DNA of 64,000 nucleotides from Hyalella azteca (taxonomy: Eukaryota; Arthropoda; Malacostraca; Amphipoda; Hyalellidae): positions 1 through 64,000 of the forward strand of contig NW_025943791.1 of the NCBI RefSeq assembly GCF_000764305.2, given 5' to 3'. A program made the translations under genes and the position numbers. Positions within the stretch are counted from its first letter, which is position 1. Every line of letters starts with the position of its first letter. The notes under the pieces are model-generated. The model was given only the letters and a program-made list of their open reading frames with translations. It ran no database searches and was not told the origin of the DNA. This document shows, in pieces, positions 36,369-46,788 of this stretch.

Positions 36369-36545
36369 GCATTGATTTTGCTATAACTACTGCCACGCAT
36401 GCATTAATTTTGCTATAACTACTGCCACGCATGCATTAATTTTGCTATAACTACTGCCACGCATGCATTAATTTTGCTATAACTACTGCCACGTGCATTA
36501 ATTTTGCTATTACCCTTGCCACACACGCATTGATCTGGCACGCAG
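36369..36545. repeat. 32-bp minisatellite ending at the IR exon a acceptor
   Basis: Five units of TTTTGCTATAACTACTGCCA followed by CGCATGCATTAA. The last unit is modified (TTGCCACACACGCATTGATC) and runs into GGCACGCAG, the acceptor. Confidence 0.92.
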
Positions 36546-36674
36546 TGATGTCGTGCGTGTGGCTGTGGCGCAGAGCTCGCCACACCTCCATGTGGCGGGG
36601 GTCAATGGGTCCATGTGGCTGAGGGGGCCGCTGGCCAATGTGATGAACGCCATCGCGCCCATCCTTAACATCAA
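36546..36674 (+). CDS. IR exon a (start of S1)
   Basis: Acceptor GGCACGCAG|T and donor ATCAA|GTAACT. It reads DVVRVAVAQSSPHLHVAG, then GSMWLRGPLANVMNAIAPIL and NIK. The LRVA....PH and GPLA.V.N.IA..LN patterns mark the beginning of the glutamate-binding S1 half-domain. A five-copy 32-bp array runs directly into this acceptor. Confidence 0.85.
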
Positions 36675-39600
36675 GTAACTTTTATTTTAACAAATAATTA
36701 TTATTTTAGCACATTTATCCGAAATATAAGAGGCTCGGAGTTAAATTTTTCATAATTATGGTTCGAGATTGAATAATGGGTAAATGACGTGTGTTTCCAA
36801 TAGATTCGGATAATAATCCGTTCATCAGTAAATTTTGTGCATGCATCCTTTTCATTCTTATAAGCAAAATTTTTTAATTTTAGAAGGATAAGACTAAACA
36901 AATGCATTAGAAAGCGAATTTACTCATTGAATTAACATATTTTATGAATAAACTAACATTAATTAAAATTAATGAACACACGAATTAGAGACTTTTAAAC
37001 TCAAGCGAAAAAATGATTCCTCAATTTTTAAGATTTGTGGATTATAATAATAAACTGGTTAAATGTCCTTCCGGATTTTTCAGAATTGAGCATTAAAAAT
37101 AGAATGAAATCGAATGGCTATAGGATCATATGGTAATGGTTTTATAGTAAATATGTTTTATATTTATAACTTTGTTTGAAGTTGATTCGACAGTTTTAGA
37201 AGTCGCAGCTTTGCATTTTTCCCATGGGTGAGGTACGAGTGGGTGGCTGCTGCGGGAGGCGTGTGGGGCACAAGACTACCCAACGGCTCCTACAACGGCA
37301 TGGTGGGCATGGTGGAGCGCCAGGTGGGTCATGCGTCTGGTGTGTCAGGTGTCAGGTGTGTCAGGTGTCAGGTGTGTCAGGTGTCAGGTAAAAACTGTAG
37401 GGTGCGAACTCACGGGCGACTGGCGTGAAATGTAAGGTGCGAGCTGTCAGGCGTCAGGTGTGAACTGTCACAAGCTTTTTCACTAAGTCCTAACACCCGA
37501 TATTCTTGAGGTGATAACTTTCCTTCATTCTAAAAAACTTCTTATGATCATAATATCCAATGGTAGTTATAATCAGCGCAAAAGATAAGGATTAATGAGA
37601 TAACTTCTATATCCAGGAAGTTGACCTTGCTCTGGGGCCGTTTGGAATGACAGAAGCTCGAGCAAAAGTGGTAAAATTTTCATACCCTGTTTTTTACGGG
37701 TACTATCGCATCCTGGTGAGACGTCCTCAGGCCCAACACGATCCATGGAGCTTCTTCAAGCCTCTTGAACTACAAGTTTGGATTGCCGTTCTTGGTTGTT
37801 ATGTAGGACTCGTGTTAATCACGCCAATTATCCTACGAATAAATAAGCACATTGGTGAAAATTTAAAAAGCTCGCATAAAACAAAAGGCGAACTCAGGTC
37901 TTATGAGAGTTCGGAATGTGAAAATTATCCTCAAAATGTTACACGTGTTGTTCCTTTCAGGGAAGAAAAAGCAATTGCAAGTGAAGAGCTTACAACAAAA
38001 TCAAATAAAATAGATAATAAGAATCGTGATAATTTTCTGAACAGCCTAAAAACACTAGAGAACATTAATCTATCTGAGAAGAAACTAATGCTTGAAAGAA
38101 GCCGGGATGGGAGTCCTTCAAACGCCGTTGAGGCACAGAGTCAAAAACGGCTAGTAATATTCCGGAAGAAAATGAAAGCCAAAACTGGAAAAGAATTCAA
38201 GACCACTAATGAATCCAATGTTCATCTCTCGCTCAGAATCAAAATCACGGAGATCATTGTACTTGTTCGGGAATCCATGTGGACATTGTACGAGATCCTC
38301 ATGCAACAGAGTAAGAGAAAAAACTATAGCTTCGGTTTTAAAACTGCATTATCGAATGTCAAAGTAGAATTTTATTGTCAAACTATTTTTTTGAGTGATA
38401 CGATAGATATTTAATAATGAGACTTACAAATCAGTTCTTCTTTCAGGGTCAACCAAAATTTTACATTGAATTATAGGTTTGATTTTCGTGTTTGGTATTG
38501 AATGATGAAGATTATAAGGAGTTTGTTCTTTTTAACGGCGCTCCAATCGTAAAAAGTGATTATTTAAAAAAAATGCATTGTCCATTATTGAATTATGATT
38601 TTATAATAAATTAGGTGTGAGTTTCACGTATAGAATTATAAAATGAGACTTACGATTATTTCTTATAAAATGCAGGCGTGCCAAGCAGTCGACTGAGAGT
38701 ATGTACAGTAACATGGCTGTGGTTGGTCACATGTCTCGTTGTGATGAGGAGCTACAGCTCAGGACTGACATCCCTGCTCGCCGTCAGGAGAGTTCCTGTA
38801 CACATCAACTCCTTACAGGACCTCGTCCGATCCCCAGGAGTGCCCATGCTGCTCGAGAAGGACACGGCTTTCACTGAGCACATTAATGTTAGATATTAAT
38901 TAGGATCAGATTTTTTAAGAGCTAGTCAATAAATTCTACTCAAGAAATTCTAATTAAAGAGCAAGTCAAGAAATTCTAATTAAAGAGCAAGCCAATAAAT
39001 TCTAATTAAAGAGCAAGCCAATAAATTCTAATTAAAGAGCTAGTTAGGAAATTCTAAAAATTCATTGAGTTTACGTCAAGTTTACGTTAGCAAAAAATGT
39101 AGCACCTATCAAATTAGACCTGGATTCAATTTTGCTTTAGATTCACGAAGTAGAAATAAGTTTATGTGCATAAAAATATTTACTTGATTCGTTATTGAAC
39201 GCTGTTGACATGAATGATTATGATACGTGAATTATTATTTGTGGCTAATTCGCAGCAATTTCATATTTTGGCCTTCAATAAACTCTGAAGCTAAGCTGTT
39301 TAGGGAAGCAACTAATCAGTCGCATACACCGTTGCAGTGGATCAAAATTCGAGATCCTTTATATTTAACATTATTACTTAACTATTATGCAATTAAAATT
39401 ACTATTACAATTACTACTCATATTTCTCAGCGGTCTCAAGATGGCATTTATAAGGAAATTCGCGACCAGTCTACGCGTCTCAAGCCGATCAAGATGGAGG
39501 ACATGGAGAGGGTGGCCGCGGCCACGGTGATGGAGGAGGACGCCGCTCTGCTGGTCGACGATCTTATCTGCTTCGCGCTCATGGCGGGCCACTTCAAGAA

Positions 39601-42600
39601 GCATGGTGGTGGACATTAAAAAATATATAACTCGGTACTCACTGCAGTGAGTGATAAAAAATATAACTCACTGCACTGAGTGACAGAGAGCGCATTTTCT
39701 CGTCGACGGAAACGTGAAGTCACGGACGGACGGACGGACATGGCGAGCACAATAGTGTCTTTTTTTCTATAAATGAGAAAATTCGCTAAAAACCATGCAT
39801 TTAGTTATTCTTATAAAACTATTGGACCTTCAGCGCAATCTCCGTCGCTGCAACGCAAGAAAACGCACACGTTTTCAAGCACTTAACCGTATTTCATTAT
39901 CCAACTTGAACAATGAGGTCTCATATGAAATTATCTTTGTAATAATTGTTTCGACTGAGTCAGTAAGCAGGCGGTCTGTGCAGGCGAGTGCGGCATGATG
40001 CTCGCAGACGAGACCTTCTGGCCACTGCAGCTGAGCATCATCGGCCAGCGCAACTCAAATCTCGTGGACCGCATCAGCCCGCAGTAAATTCTATTGCCTA
40101 TGCATCATCTTGAGCCTTGTATTTTTTTTAAATAATCATTCCGTTCCATCACCGTCAATATATTTCAATTGCCCCACCGCGCATCATCTTAAAACTATTA
40201 TATTTTCTTATTAATTAATCACTCACATTCATCACCGTCCATATATTTCAATCAAATACACTACTTGGAATCTTTATTATCTTTTACCATGTACTTCGTC
40301 ACTGCTAGTCAAGTAACAAGCAACACTCAAGCCCTCAAGTAACAAGCAACAGTATTTTCTGCACAACCACGCAGTGGAGTAAAGCAGAGGATTTACTTAC
40401 ATATTATTTGACTATAGATTGCATGTGCAACACTCAATGAAATAGGTGTAGCATGTGCAATTAATTATTAAGTAATCATTATTAATTATTATTATTCATC
40501 ATTATATTAACAAGGTGAGGTAGGGTATACTCTATATGAAAATAATAAAGCTGGAAACCAAAGCAAGTATAGGTAGTGGGTGTCAAAAAGAGATACACCC
40601 ACGGAGTGAATGGAAATTTTGTTCAATTAATTAGCGATTCACCTTTTGCACTTGTGTACGTCTTCTTAATCTAATTTGGCACGACTACATGGACGAATCA
40701 GTACACGTGCGTAAAGTGTGTCACTTTTTGGAAAATATGATACATTAATTTTCTATTGGCATAGAAATGGAAGGGTCAGCCATATGGCAACCCCACCGTC
40801 TTTTTGAACAGAAAATAATAAAAATAAATAACCCCACACCCTCACCCCACAGCATCAGAAGCCTCGTGGAGCAAGATCTGTACAACCTCTGGCTACGGCG
40901 AGAACTCGGTGACTATTTCTCATGTCTGCATAAACCAAAGAAGTTCACCATCAACGAACCCATCAGCATCCGGACCCTTTGGGTGAGAGGGTGTCGAGTT
41001 TTTAGCTATATTAAAACGTTACCTTGGGCGTTGTAATACCATAAAATAATATAATATTATTGTAGTGATATAAGATATAAAGTATAAAAATAATAATAAT
41101 AATAATATAATATAATAATAATAATAATAAATAATAATAATATAATAATTATTTTAATATTGTGACGTTCTGCCTGTCGCCGATTCTAGATTTAACAGTT
41201 GGCTGAGGGTCTCGAACCTGGAAATTCACTTTTCAATTTAGCTGATATCTACGACTCGACCACCAAGTCGACTTTGACAAAAAATTGTAGGATTTTTTGC
41301 AGGTTTAGAACCAGCAACTCGCTACTCCAATAATGGTGATTTTAATGAAGAGGCCGATATCGAAGTTTGGAAGTCTAGGGCAGAATTCTACTTTGCTCTT
41401 TTTTTTCTTCTCAAGTTATTAGCAATGAAGACTGCCTTTTTTCCTCAATATATATCTGTTAACATTCGGTAGGATGCATAATATGACATGTTTGGTTGAT
41501 ACAATTTCTTTTTATTTTTTATTATCAAAAATTTCAATTGGGTAATAATTTTTCACTTTATACTTATATCATTAATATATGTGTGTGTGTGTCTCGAGGG
41601 GGTTGATTTAAAATAATAATATTATCTTCGATACAAATCGACGATAAAACCTCAGGCACTTCGAAACTATTAACCCCTACTTACAGTAGTTATTCGCCAT
41701 ATCGCGCATTCCCTCCAGAATTTCGTTCGCTTCATCACGAATTAATAATGCGGCTCTCACCATCTTGATGATGCTAACGTTTACATAAAATGAAGCTTAA
41801 TTTTAATCTGATTAACTGTAATAACACAGACCCCTAGCAGTGAACCAATTATATAATATATCTCCATGGTGTGATTGCGTACGTGGATCTCAAGATTGTT
41901 TGTTATTATTTTACGTCTTCTGATAAGCCCACAAGTGAAAACTATAACTCAGTACTCACTGCACTGAGTGACAGAGAGCACATTTTCTCGTCGACGAAAA
42001 CTTGAGGTCACGGACAGACGGACGGACAGACGGACGGACGGACATGGCGAGCACAATAGTGCATTTTTTCCATAAATGAGAAAATGCGCTAAAAATAGAA
42101 GAAATTTAAAAATTACGTAACTGTAAGCCAAATGATTCTGCAAAATTTTCAACACGTAGTTTTCAAAAGTTTTATTAAGGTCAAGTGACAACATAATTTT
42201 TGAAATAGTAAGTTACAAAATTTTTGCAATAAAACCTACAATTTTTGATCAACAGAAAAGATAATACCAAAAGTTATGCAGATCGCATTAATGAGGAATA
42301 AGTAATAAGGTGATGCATCCGATTCAGAATGATAATGTTACGCAGAGCATCGGTGTGAAATTACTTTACTGGAGTAAAAAAAACATTTGAATAAGAAAAA
42401 GAAAATTACCTGGCAATGTAGTAACGCCTTTTTGATGACTTTGATTTTAATAAAAAATTGTGCTCCTCCATAACAAGAAACAATCATTTTTGAAAGTTTT
42501 CCTAATATATTTTTATTATAAAATTCCCATTTAACCTTAATGATAAATGCTTTTTCAAATTTTTTCGTACGTCTTCATCATAGCCATGTCATTTCTAACT

Positions 42601-42840
42601 TGCATTTCGTAAAGATATCGTACTAAAACCGAAGTTTCCTTAAGTTTCATTTTAAAATTGCAATCAACTAAGATAGATAAATTATATGAATGTTATTCAT
42701 TTAATTTACCTATCCGTATACACGTGCCTCTACAGGGAGTGATGTGTGTGCTGGCCGCAGGTCTGTCGGTCGCCCTCCTCGTCTTCGTTGCTGAGCGTCG
42801 CGTGGTCAGCGTCCCGCCTTGTCGCCTCAGTTTACCCTGA
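36546..42840 (+). CDS. Ionotropic glutamate-receptor-like (IR family) ion channel
   Basis: Eight joined exons: 36546-36674, 37233-37323, 37617-38310, 38676-38887, 39431-39605, 39984-40083, 40853-40982 and 42736-42840. All phases agree and the product is about 545 aa plus any N-terminal exon. Seen in order: S1 (VRVAVAQSSPHLHV; LPNGSYNGMVGMVERQ; DLALGPFGMTEARAKVVKFS), M1 (QVWIAVLGCYVGLVLITPII), a pore segment (VRESMWTLYEILMQQ), M3 with the gate motif SYSSGLTSLLAV in place of iGluR SYTANLAAF, S2 (GIYKEIRDQS to KFTINEPISIRTLW), and M4 (GVMCVLAAGLSVALLVFVAE). Known: IRs are divergent iGluRs acting as chemosensory or other ligand-gated cation channels in arthropods. The ligand is unknown and I cannot assign a named orthologue (IR25a, IR8a and IR93a are longer). 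An extra loop of about 125 aa between M1 and the pore is unusual. Confidence 0.92.
37233..37323 (+). CDS. IR exon b (S1, LPNGSYNGMVGMV)
   Basis: One base completes the lysine codon of exon a, then YEWVAAAGGVWGTRLPNGSY and NGMVGMVERQ, ending phase 0 at CAG|GTGGGT. G..LPNGSWNGMVGMV is a hallmark of arthropod IR and iGluR ligand-binding domains. The intron starts with repeated CAGGTGT units that resemble the donor itself. Confidence 0.92.
37341..37395. repeat. CAGGTGT array after the IR exon b donor
   Basis: GTGTGTCAGGTGTCAG (16 bp) repeated about 3.5 times, starting 17 bases after the donor CAG|GTGGGT. Each unit holds two donor-like CAGGTGT strings. Confidence 0.9.
37617..38310 (+). CDS. IR exon c (end of S1, M1, long loop, pore)
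   Basis: Acceptor CTATATCCAG|GAA; 231 codons plus one base to donor ACAGA|GTAAGA. Residues 1-42 are the S1 end (EVDLALGPFGMTEARAKV, YRILVRRPQAQHD). PWSFFKPLELQVW leads into M1 (about 54-75). Residues 78-205 form a polar, lysine- and serine-rich loop with no recognised domain. VRESMWTLYEILMQQ (217-231) is the pore-helix region. The loop is much longer than the usual few tens of residues. Confidence 0.92.
38676..38887 (+). CDS. IR exon d (M3 gate and start of S2)
   Basis: Two bases complete the codon from exon c, then VPSSRLRVCTVTWLWLVTCL, VVMRSYSSGLTSLLAVRRVP and VHINSLQDLVRSPGVPMLLE, ending near EHIN|GTTAGA. This is M3 with SYSSGLTSLLAV and the S2 entry (L.S.QDL......LLE..TA). The donor GTTAGA is weak and chosen by phase and by the length fit to the next exon. 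A 26-bp array starts about 40 bases downstream. Confidence 0.88.
38928..39056. repeat. 26-bp minisatellite after the IR exon d donor
   Basis: AAATTCTAATTAAAGAGCAA repeated four to five times with CAAG/CCAAT spacers, beginning about 40 bases into the intron. Confidence 0.92.
39431..39605 (+). CDS. IR exon e (S2)
   Basis: Acceptor CATATTTCTCAG|CGG. It encodes RSQDGIYKEIRDQSTRLKPI, KMEDMERVAAATVMEEDAAL and LVDDLICFALMAGHFKKH, ending one base into a codon at CATG|GTGGTG. It matches the GIYKE......R......A.......AL...D and internal hydrophobic stretch of S2. A dispersed about 150-bp repeat sits 12 bases after the donor. Confidence 0.9.
39618..39792 (+). repeat. Dispersed HINE-like repeat, copy C
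   Basis: Starts 12 bases after the donor of IR exon e. The first about 35 bases are partly duplicated (two TATAACTC...GAGTGA blocks). (CGGA)n is short. Confidence 0.85.
39984..40083 (+). CDS. IR exon f (S2, C..FWPLQLSIIGQRNSNL)
   Basis: Acceptor CGGTCTGTGCAG|GC. It reads GECGMMLADETFWPLQLSII then GQRNSNLVDRISP, ending two bases into a codon at CA|GTAAAT. It corresponds to the C.......F.P....AI.K.SPL...IN segment near the end of S2 that precedes the last helix. Confidence 0.92.
40853..40982 (+). CDS. IR exon g (last S2 helix, conserved cysteine)
   Basis: Acceptor CACCCTCACCCCACAG|C has a clear polypyrimidine tract. It reads IRSLVEQDLYNLWLRRELGD, then YFSCLHKPKKFTINEP and ISIRTLW, to donor TGG|GTGAGA in phase 0. 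I..L.E.GL...W and the following cysteine and L.L..LWG-type ending are typical of the S2-to-M4 linker. Confidence 0.92.
41050..41365 (-). mobile_element. SINE copy, minus strand, with (TAA)n tail
   Basis: Read on the minus strand: a tRNA-like module containing GACTTGGTGGTCGAGTCG, GGTTCGAGACCC, AGAATCGGCGACAGGCAGAA, then the tail seen here as ATAATAAT runs at 41085-41155. It lies in the last intron of the IR gene. Confidence 0.7.
41938..42095 (+). repeat. Dispersed HINE-like repeat, copy D
   Basis: Full-length copy in the last IR intron with a long CGGA/CAGA run (42012-42043) and an intact inverted-repeat end GAGAAAATGCGCTAAAAA. Confidence 0.85.
42736..42840 (+). CDS. IR terminal exon h (M4 and short tail)
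   Basis: Acceptor GTGCCTCTACAG|GGA. GVMCVLAAGLSVALLVFVAE is M4, followed by a 14-residue tail (RRVVSVPPCRLSLP) and TGA at 42838-42840. The stop codon lies inside an 11-bp-arm inverted repeat (42831-42854), and a short-unit array follows it at once. The assembly adapter at 42970 is only 130 bases away, so the 3' UTR cannot be followed. Confidence 0.9.
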   Translation, partial: GVMCVLAAGLSVALLVFVAERRVVSVPPCRLSLP

Positions 42841-42847
42841 CTCGTCA

Positions 42848-42969
42848 GGGTAAATTAAACGGATTCATTGTACGGATTAATTAAACGGATTCTTTGTACG
42901 GATTCATTGTACGGATTCATTGTATGGATTAATTGTACGGATTCATTGTACGGATTCATTGTATGGATT
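42848..42969. repeat. About 13-bp repeat following the IR stop codon
   Basis: ATTCATTGTACGG and ATTAATTGTACGG/AAACGG variants, about nine units. It stops exactly at the adapter at 42970, so its true end is unknown. Confidence 0.9.
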
Positions 42970-43007
42970 CTGTCTCTTATACACATCTAGATGTGTATAA
43001 GAGACAG
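42970..43007. other. Nextera mate-pair junction adapter (assembly artefact)
   Basis: CTGTCTCTTATACACATCT (42970-42988) is the 19-bp Tn5 mosaic end. It is followed without a gap by its exact reverse complement (42989-43007). This 38-bp palindrome is the circularisation junction of Nextera mate-pair libraries, not genome sequence. Sequence on either side may come from places some kilobases apart. Confidence 0.97.
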
Positions 43008-46000
43008 AACATACAATTCATCAGTTAACATCAGCAACATGCAATTCATCAGTTAACATCAACAACGCTGGACTTCAATCTCTTCTTATCGCACTCTCCA
43101 GATTGGCTGTAATAACAATTATGAACCTCTTTCCGGCTGCTAAGCTGCCGGGTTCAATACAAAAGTATTAGTAAAGCGAAACCGAAACAAAGTCAGGTCA
43201 ACTTTTTGAATGCGATTAGTTTTCATAATTCTAAGTAGTAATAAAAATAGATAATCCTGGCAGCGTAAAATAATCAGATGAAGTTTATTATTGCGATTAC
43301 TTGGAATTTTGTCTGTATATCTAAAATTTATCGCTCATCCTGCCTATAATTTTCGATCGAAATTTTTATGGCTGCTAATTTTTAATTAGTGTGTTGCACA
43401 TTGAACTGAATTTCAACTTTTGATCTTTTATCACTCAAGCGCAGCAAACTGTGGGCGAGGTAAATAATCAATTAGATATTAATGTGATGGAAGATCAATA
43501 ACCGTTCAGTTGTGAAAAAGTAGTGAATGTTTGTAGTGAATGTTTGTAGTGAATGTTTGTAGTGAATGTTGTAAGGTGGAAATCAATTTTTATCCTGAAA
43601 TTTGTACCGTCCTTGAAATTGAGCAAACATTTAAAATCGGGTTTCACATTAGAAGCGACCAATGGCATTAATTTAAATAGCCTTAAATTTCACATCAGAA
43701 GTCACTATAGTTATATTAATGCTGGTTACAGTGAAGGCCGCTTCTAATGTGCTACTATGGACATCAATATCCTACCAACATGGCAATTCATTAGCGCTTA
43801 ATTTTATAGTTGCCCAGGACGTCATCAAGGACGTGGCTGAGAAATGTGCCATTTTACCAGGAGATTGAGTACACGTCTTTAGTGTCAACGCTGGATCGCT
43901 GGAACTCAAGGCGAATGGCTCTGTTGTTGCTGCTTAGGCTGGAATAACACGCGTGTATGTTTAGTATACAAATGCCTGCTGCTCTATCGACGTCGCTTTG
44001 ACCTAGCGTCTTCACTAGATCCTACATGAGTAAGTTATAGAAAATTTCTTGAATCTGGGGGAATAGATTTAATAATAAATGAAGGGCATAATATAAGTTT
44101 GTTCTGATGGTCCCAAAGCATCTTGCCGCATAACTAATGAACGGAATTAAATCAACGGCTGCTTGCCAGCTTTGATGAGAACTTTGAATAATTATCTGCA
44201 TCATAACTTTTTTGTTTGTATGATATAAATTATTGGGTACTTGCTTTAAAGTCCAATCGGAGAATAACAGCGACCATCAAAATGAAACAATCATCACCAT
44301 CTGCAACACAAAGTAAGCGCTGAAATCAATACGACTTAGGAAACCCGCTAATTTTATGTGCTCTCAAAATTACTATACAAATAATTAAAATAAATTAGTC
44401 TGCAAGGTGGCTACGTGGTTGAAATTCAGACGACTAGGATTCAGGCAGTGTGCAGCGGGTTTGAAGCACAAAAAGATGTGAAAATTCTGCGATATCATGA
44501 ATCGGCGACCAGCTGAATATGGCCTGATGAACTCTGAGCCCACTACAGTTTTAATATCATACAAATCTATAGTAAGTATTTTTTAAAATGTATTTAGGTT
44601 TCTCACTAAAATTTTCAAAACTCAGCCAAAAGAATTCCGATATTTTTATGATTCTCTTGCAAGTTGCAACTTATACAAACATTGAACGCAATTTATATAT
44701 GTCACGGAATATTTTAAAGGCATCCCCGCAATTCAAATTTTTGGACAGAAAACGAGTGAAGATAGTAGAATAAATTCATAGCATCGCACTTTTATGAACT
44801 GCAGGTAATTTTTGGGGCCTGTTAGTGTCCATTGTTATTTTTCAATCATATATTGGGCCCAACCAACATAAACATTCGACCCGTTCTAATTTCTAAAGAA
44901 AATACAAATTTTTAATGCAAATGCTAGACGATAAAAAATCCCACATTTCTATATTTGCAGAAACGCAATAAACTAGAAAATGATCTTTTATGAACGAGCA
45001 GGCAACGATATCAGGAATCTAAACTTGCGCTGAATTAAGGGAAGCCTAAAAATCGAATGCTCGAAAGATTCTTAAGATTCCATTGTTCGCATTCCGAGAT
45101 ATCTAGGACAAATTAAGTGTGGGAGCAAGTAAGCTCTCAAATAAGCGTTTTATTTCTTCTCAAAATGTCTTAATATTCGCGTGCTTCACGAATCTAGATC
45201 AAGAAAATTGCGGCCGAGTTAACATGCACAGAAAATGTTAAGTCCGCATTGAGGCGTAAAGAAGAGTGATGGCGGTGGAGAAGCAACACGGCTTCATTTT
45301 AGCGGCGTTTCCCATGAGATGCTGCTGGCTATTATTTAAACCTGTCATACCAAGGCCGTGTTCAACGTAACCTGCTTGTTTGAGAAAATTTTCAACTCGC
45401 CTCTGAACGCGAAGTGATGATCGTCATGTTAGAAGAGCGCGTATGTTCATGAGCAAATATACTTGACTATTCGTGTAGAGATTCTGGTATTTTACGGATC
45501 AAACATTGAACTTGTACTAATATATAAGTATATGTGTGTTGAGAATTTAGAAATAAATGAGAATTAGAACTGTATGAATATTTTAGAGAGCGTCGGAATA
45601 TCGATTAGATATTACGGATAGGAAAGTAAGTGGACTCTAGAGCAGTCACGTGAAGCTTATCCGGGTAAACGGCTGATTGATCGTTGCCTGCTTGTCAAGC
45701 TCCTTGTAAATTATTTTTTTTTAAGTTCCTTAAGAATGAAGAAAGTCTTAATATGATATGTGAGCAATAAAGTGCTTTACTTGGACCATTGGTTTTCCTG
45801 ATCATTGGGTCAGTATACATTATATATAGGTTGACATTGTCCCCACTACATTATTAATGACTGCAATTGCGGTTTTTAAGCAGGATATCGTTGTCTGTTA
45901 TTTCAACCTGTCATGCACCGACCTAATTAAACTCAAAGCTCTTAATTAGGCTATAAATTAATAAAAAATTAAGCAATCCCAGTAATGAGTGAGCGTGGAT

Positions 46001-46344
46001 TTCAGGCCTCAAATCAATCATACGCAACCCTGTATTTTTTGCATTCCTAAATGCTATTCGCATTTAAAACATTAAATTTTCATTTGCTCATTCAAAAAAA
46101 TTTTAGTGCGCATTTATTCCAAGCGTCCACCTCAATATAATTCTTCTTGATTTCTCTAGCACTTCTGGTGACGATAAAGAGATTGGGAGGTAATAATATG
46201 CTTCAAACATCCGTCAAATGCACTGCCTCAGCAAGTATAGGTACATCAAGTTGCCTACACTTGCCTGCGTTGTTCACTGCAAACCGAACCTGAACCGCGC
46301 TATATGGTCAGAAGGACCTCAGACGAGGGCTATAGGGATATCCT
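43008..46344. other. Sequence right of the adapter; no gene seen
   Basis: Begins with two copies of CAATTCATCAGTTAACATCA. Otherwise AT-rich with a SINE copy at 44397. Its linkage to the IR gene is unproven because of the adapter. Confidence 0.55.
44397..44560 (+). mobile_element. SINE copy without long tail
   Basis: CTGCAAGGTGGCTACGTGGT (box A-like), GCGGGTTTGAAGCAC (box B-like), AATTCTGCGATATCATGAAT and CGGCGACCAGCTGAATATGG match the 3' body of the family. Confidence 0.65.
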
Positions 46345-46674
46345 TTGCTGCTCACACGGCCTTGTTAGGATCTGCTGCTCACACGGCCTTATTAGGGTCT
46401 GCTGCTCACACGGCCTTGTTAGGATCTGCTGCTCGCACGACCTTGTTAGGATCTGCTGCTCGCAAGACCTTGTTAGGATCTGCTGCTCACACGGCCTTGT
46501 TAGGATCTGCTGCTCACACGGCCTTGTTAGGATCTGCTGCTCACAAGACCTTGTTAGGATCTGCTCCTCACACGATCTTGTTAGGATCTGATGCTCACAC
46601 GGCCTTGTTAGGATCTGCTGCTCACACGGCCTTGTTAGGATCTGCTGCTCACACGATCTTGTTAGGATCTGCAT
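46345..46674. repeat. 27-bp minisatellite, about 12 copies
   Basis: GCTGCTCACACGGCCTTGTT then AGGATCT, tandem with point variants (CGATCTTG, CAAGACC). The multiple-of-three unit keeps frames open on both strands. Confidence 0.95.
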
Positions 46675-46788
46675 GAAATTCCGAGGAAATTTGACTACAA
46701 AATATTTATAGCTTAAAAAGATGTGTATTCTGGACTCATAAATCCTACTACTTCTCCAGCTCCTATCTCGGACACGTAAAACCGACAG

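Noticed and set aside
46218..46676. 152-codon ORF with AAHTALLGS repeats
   Set aside because: It is open because the 27-bp unit has no stop in several frames on both strands. There is no conserved non-repeat domain.
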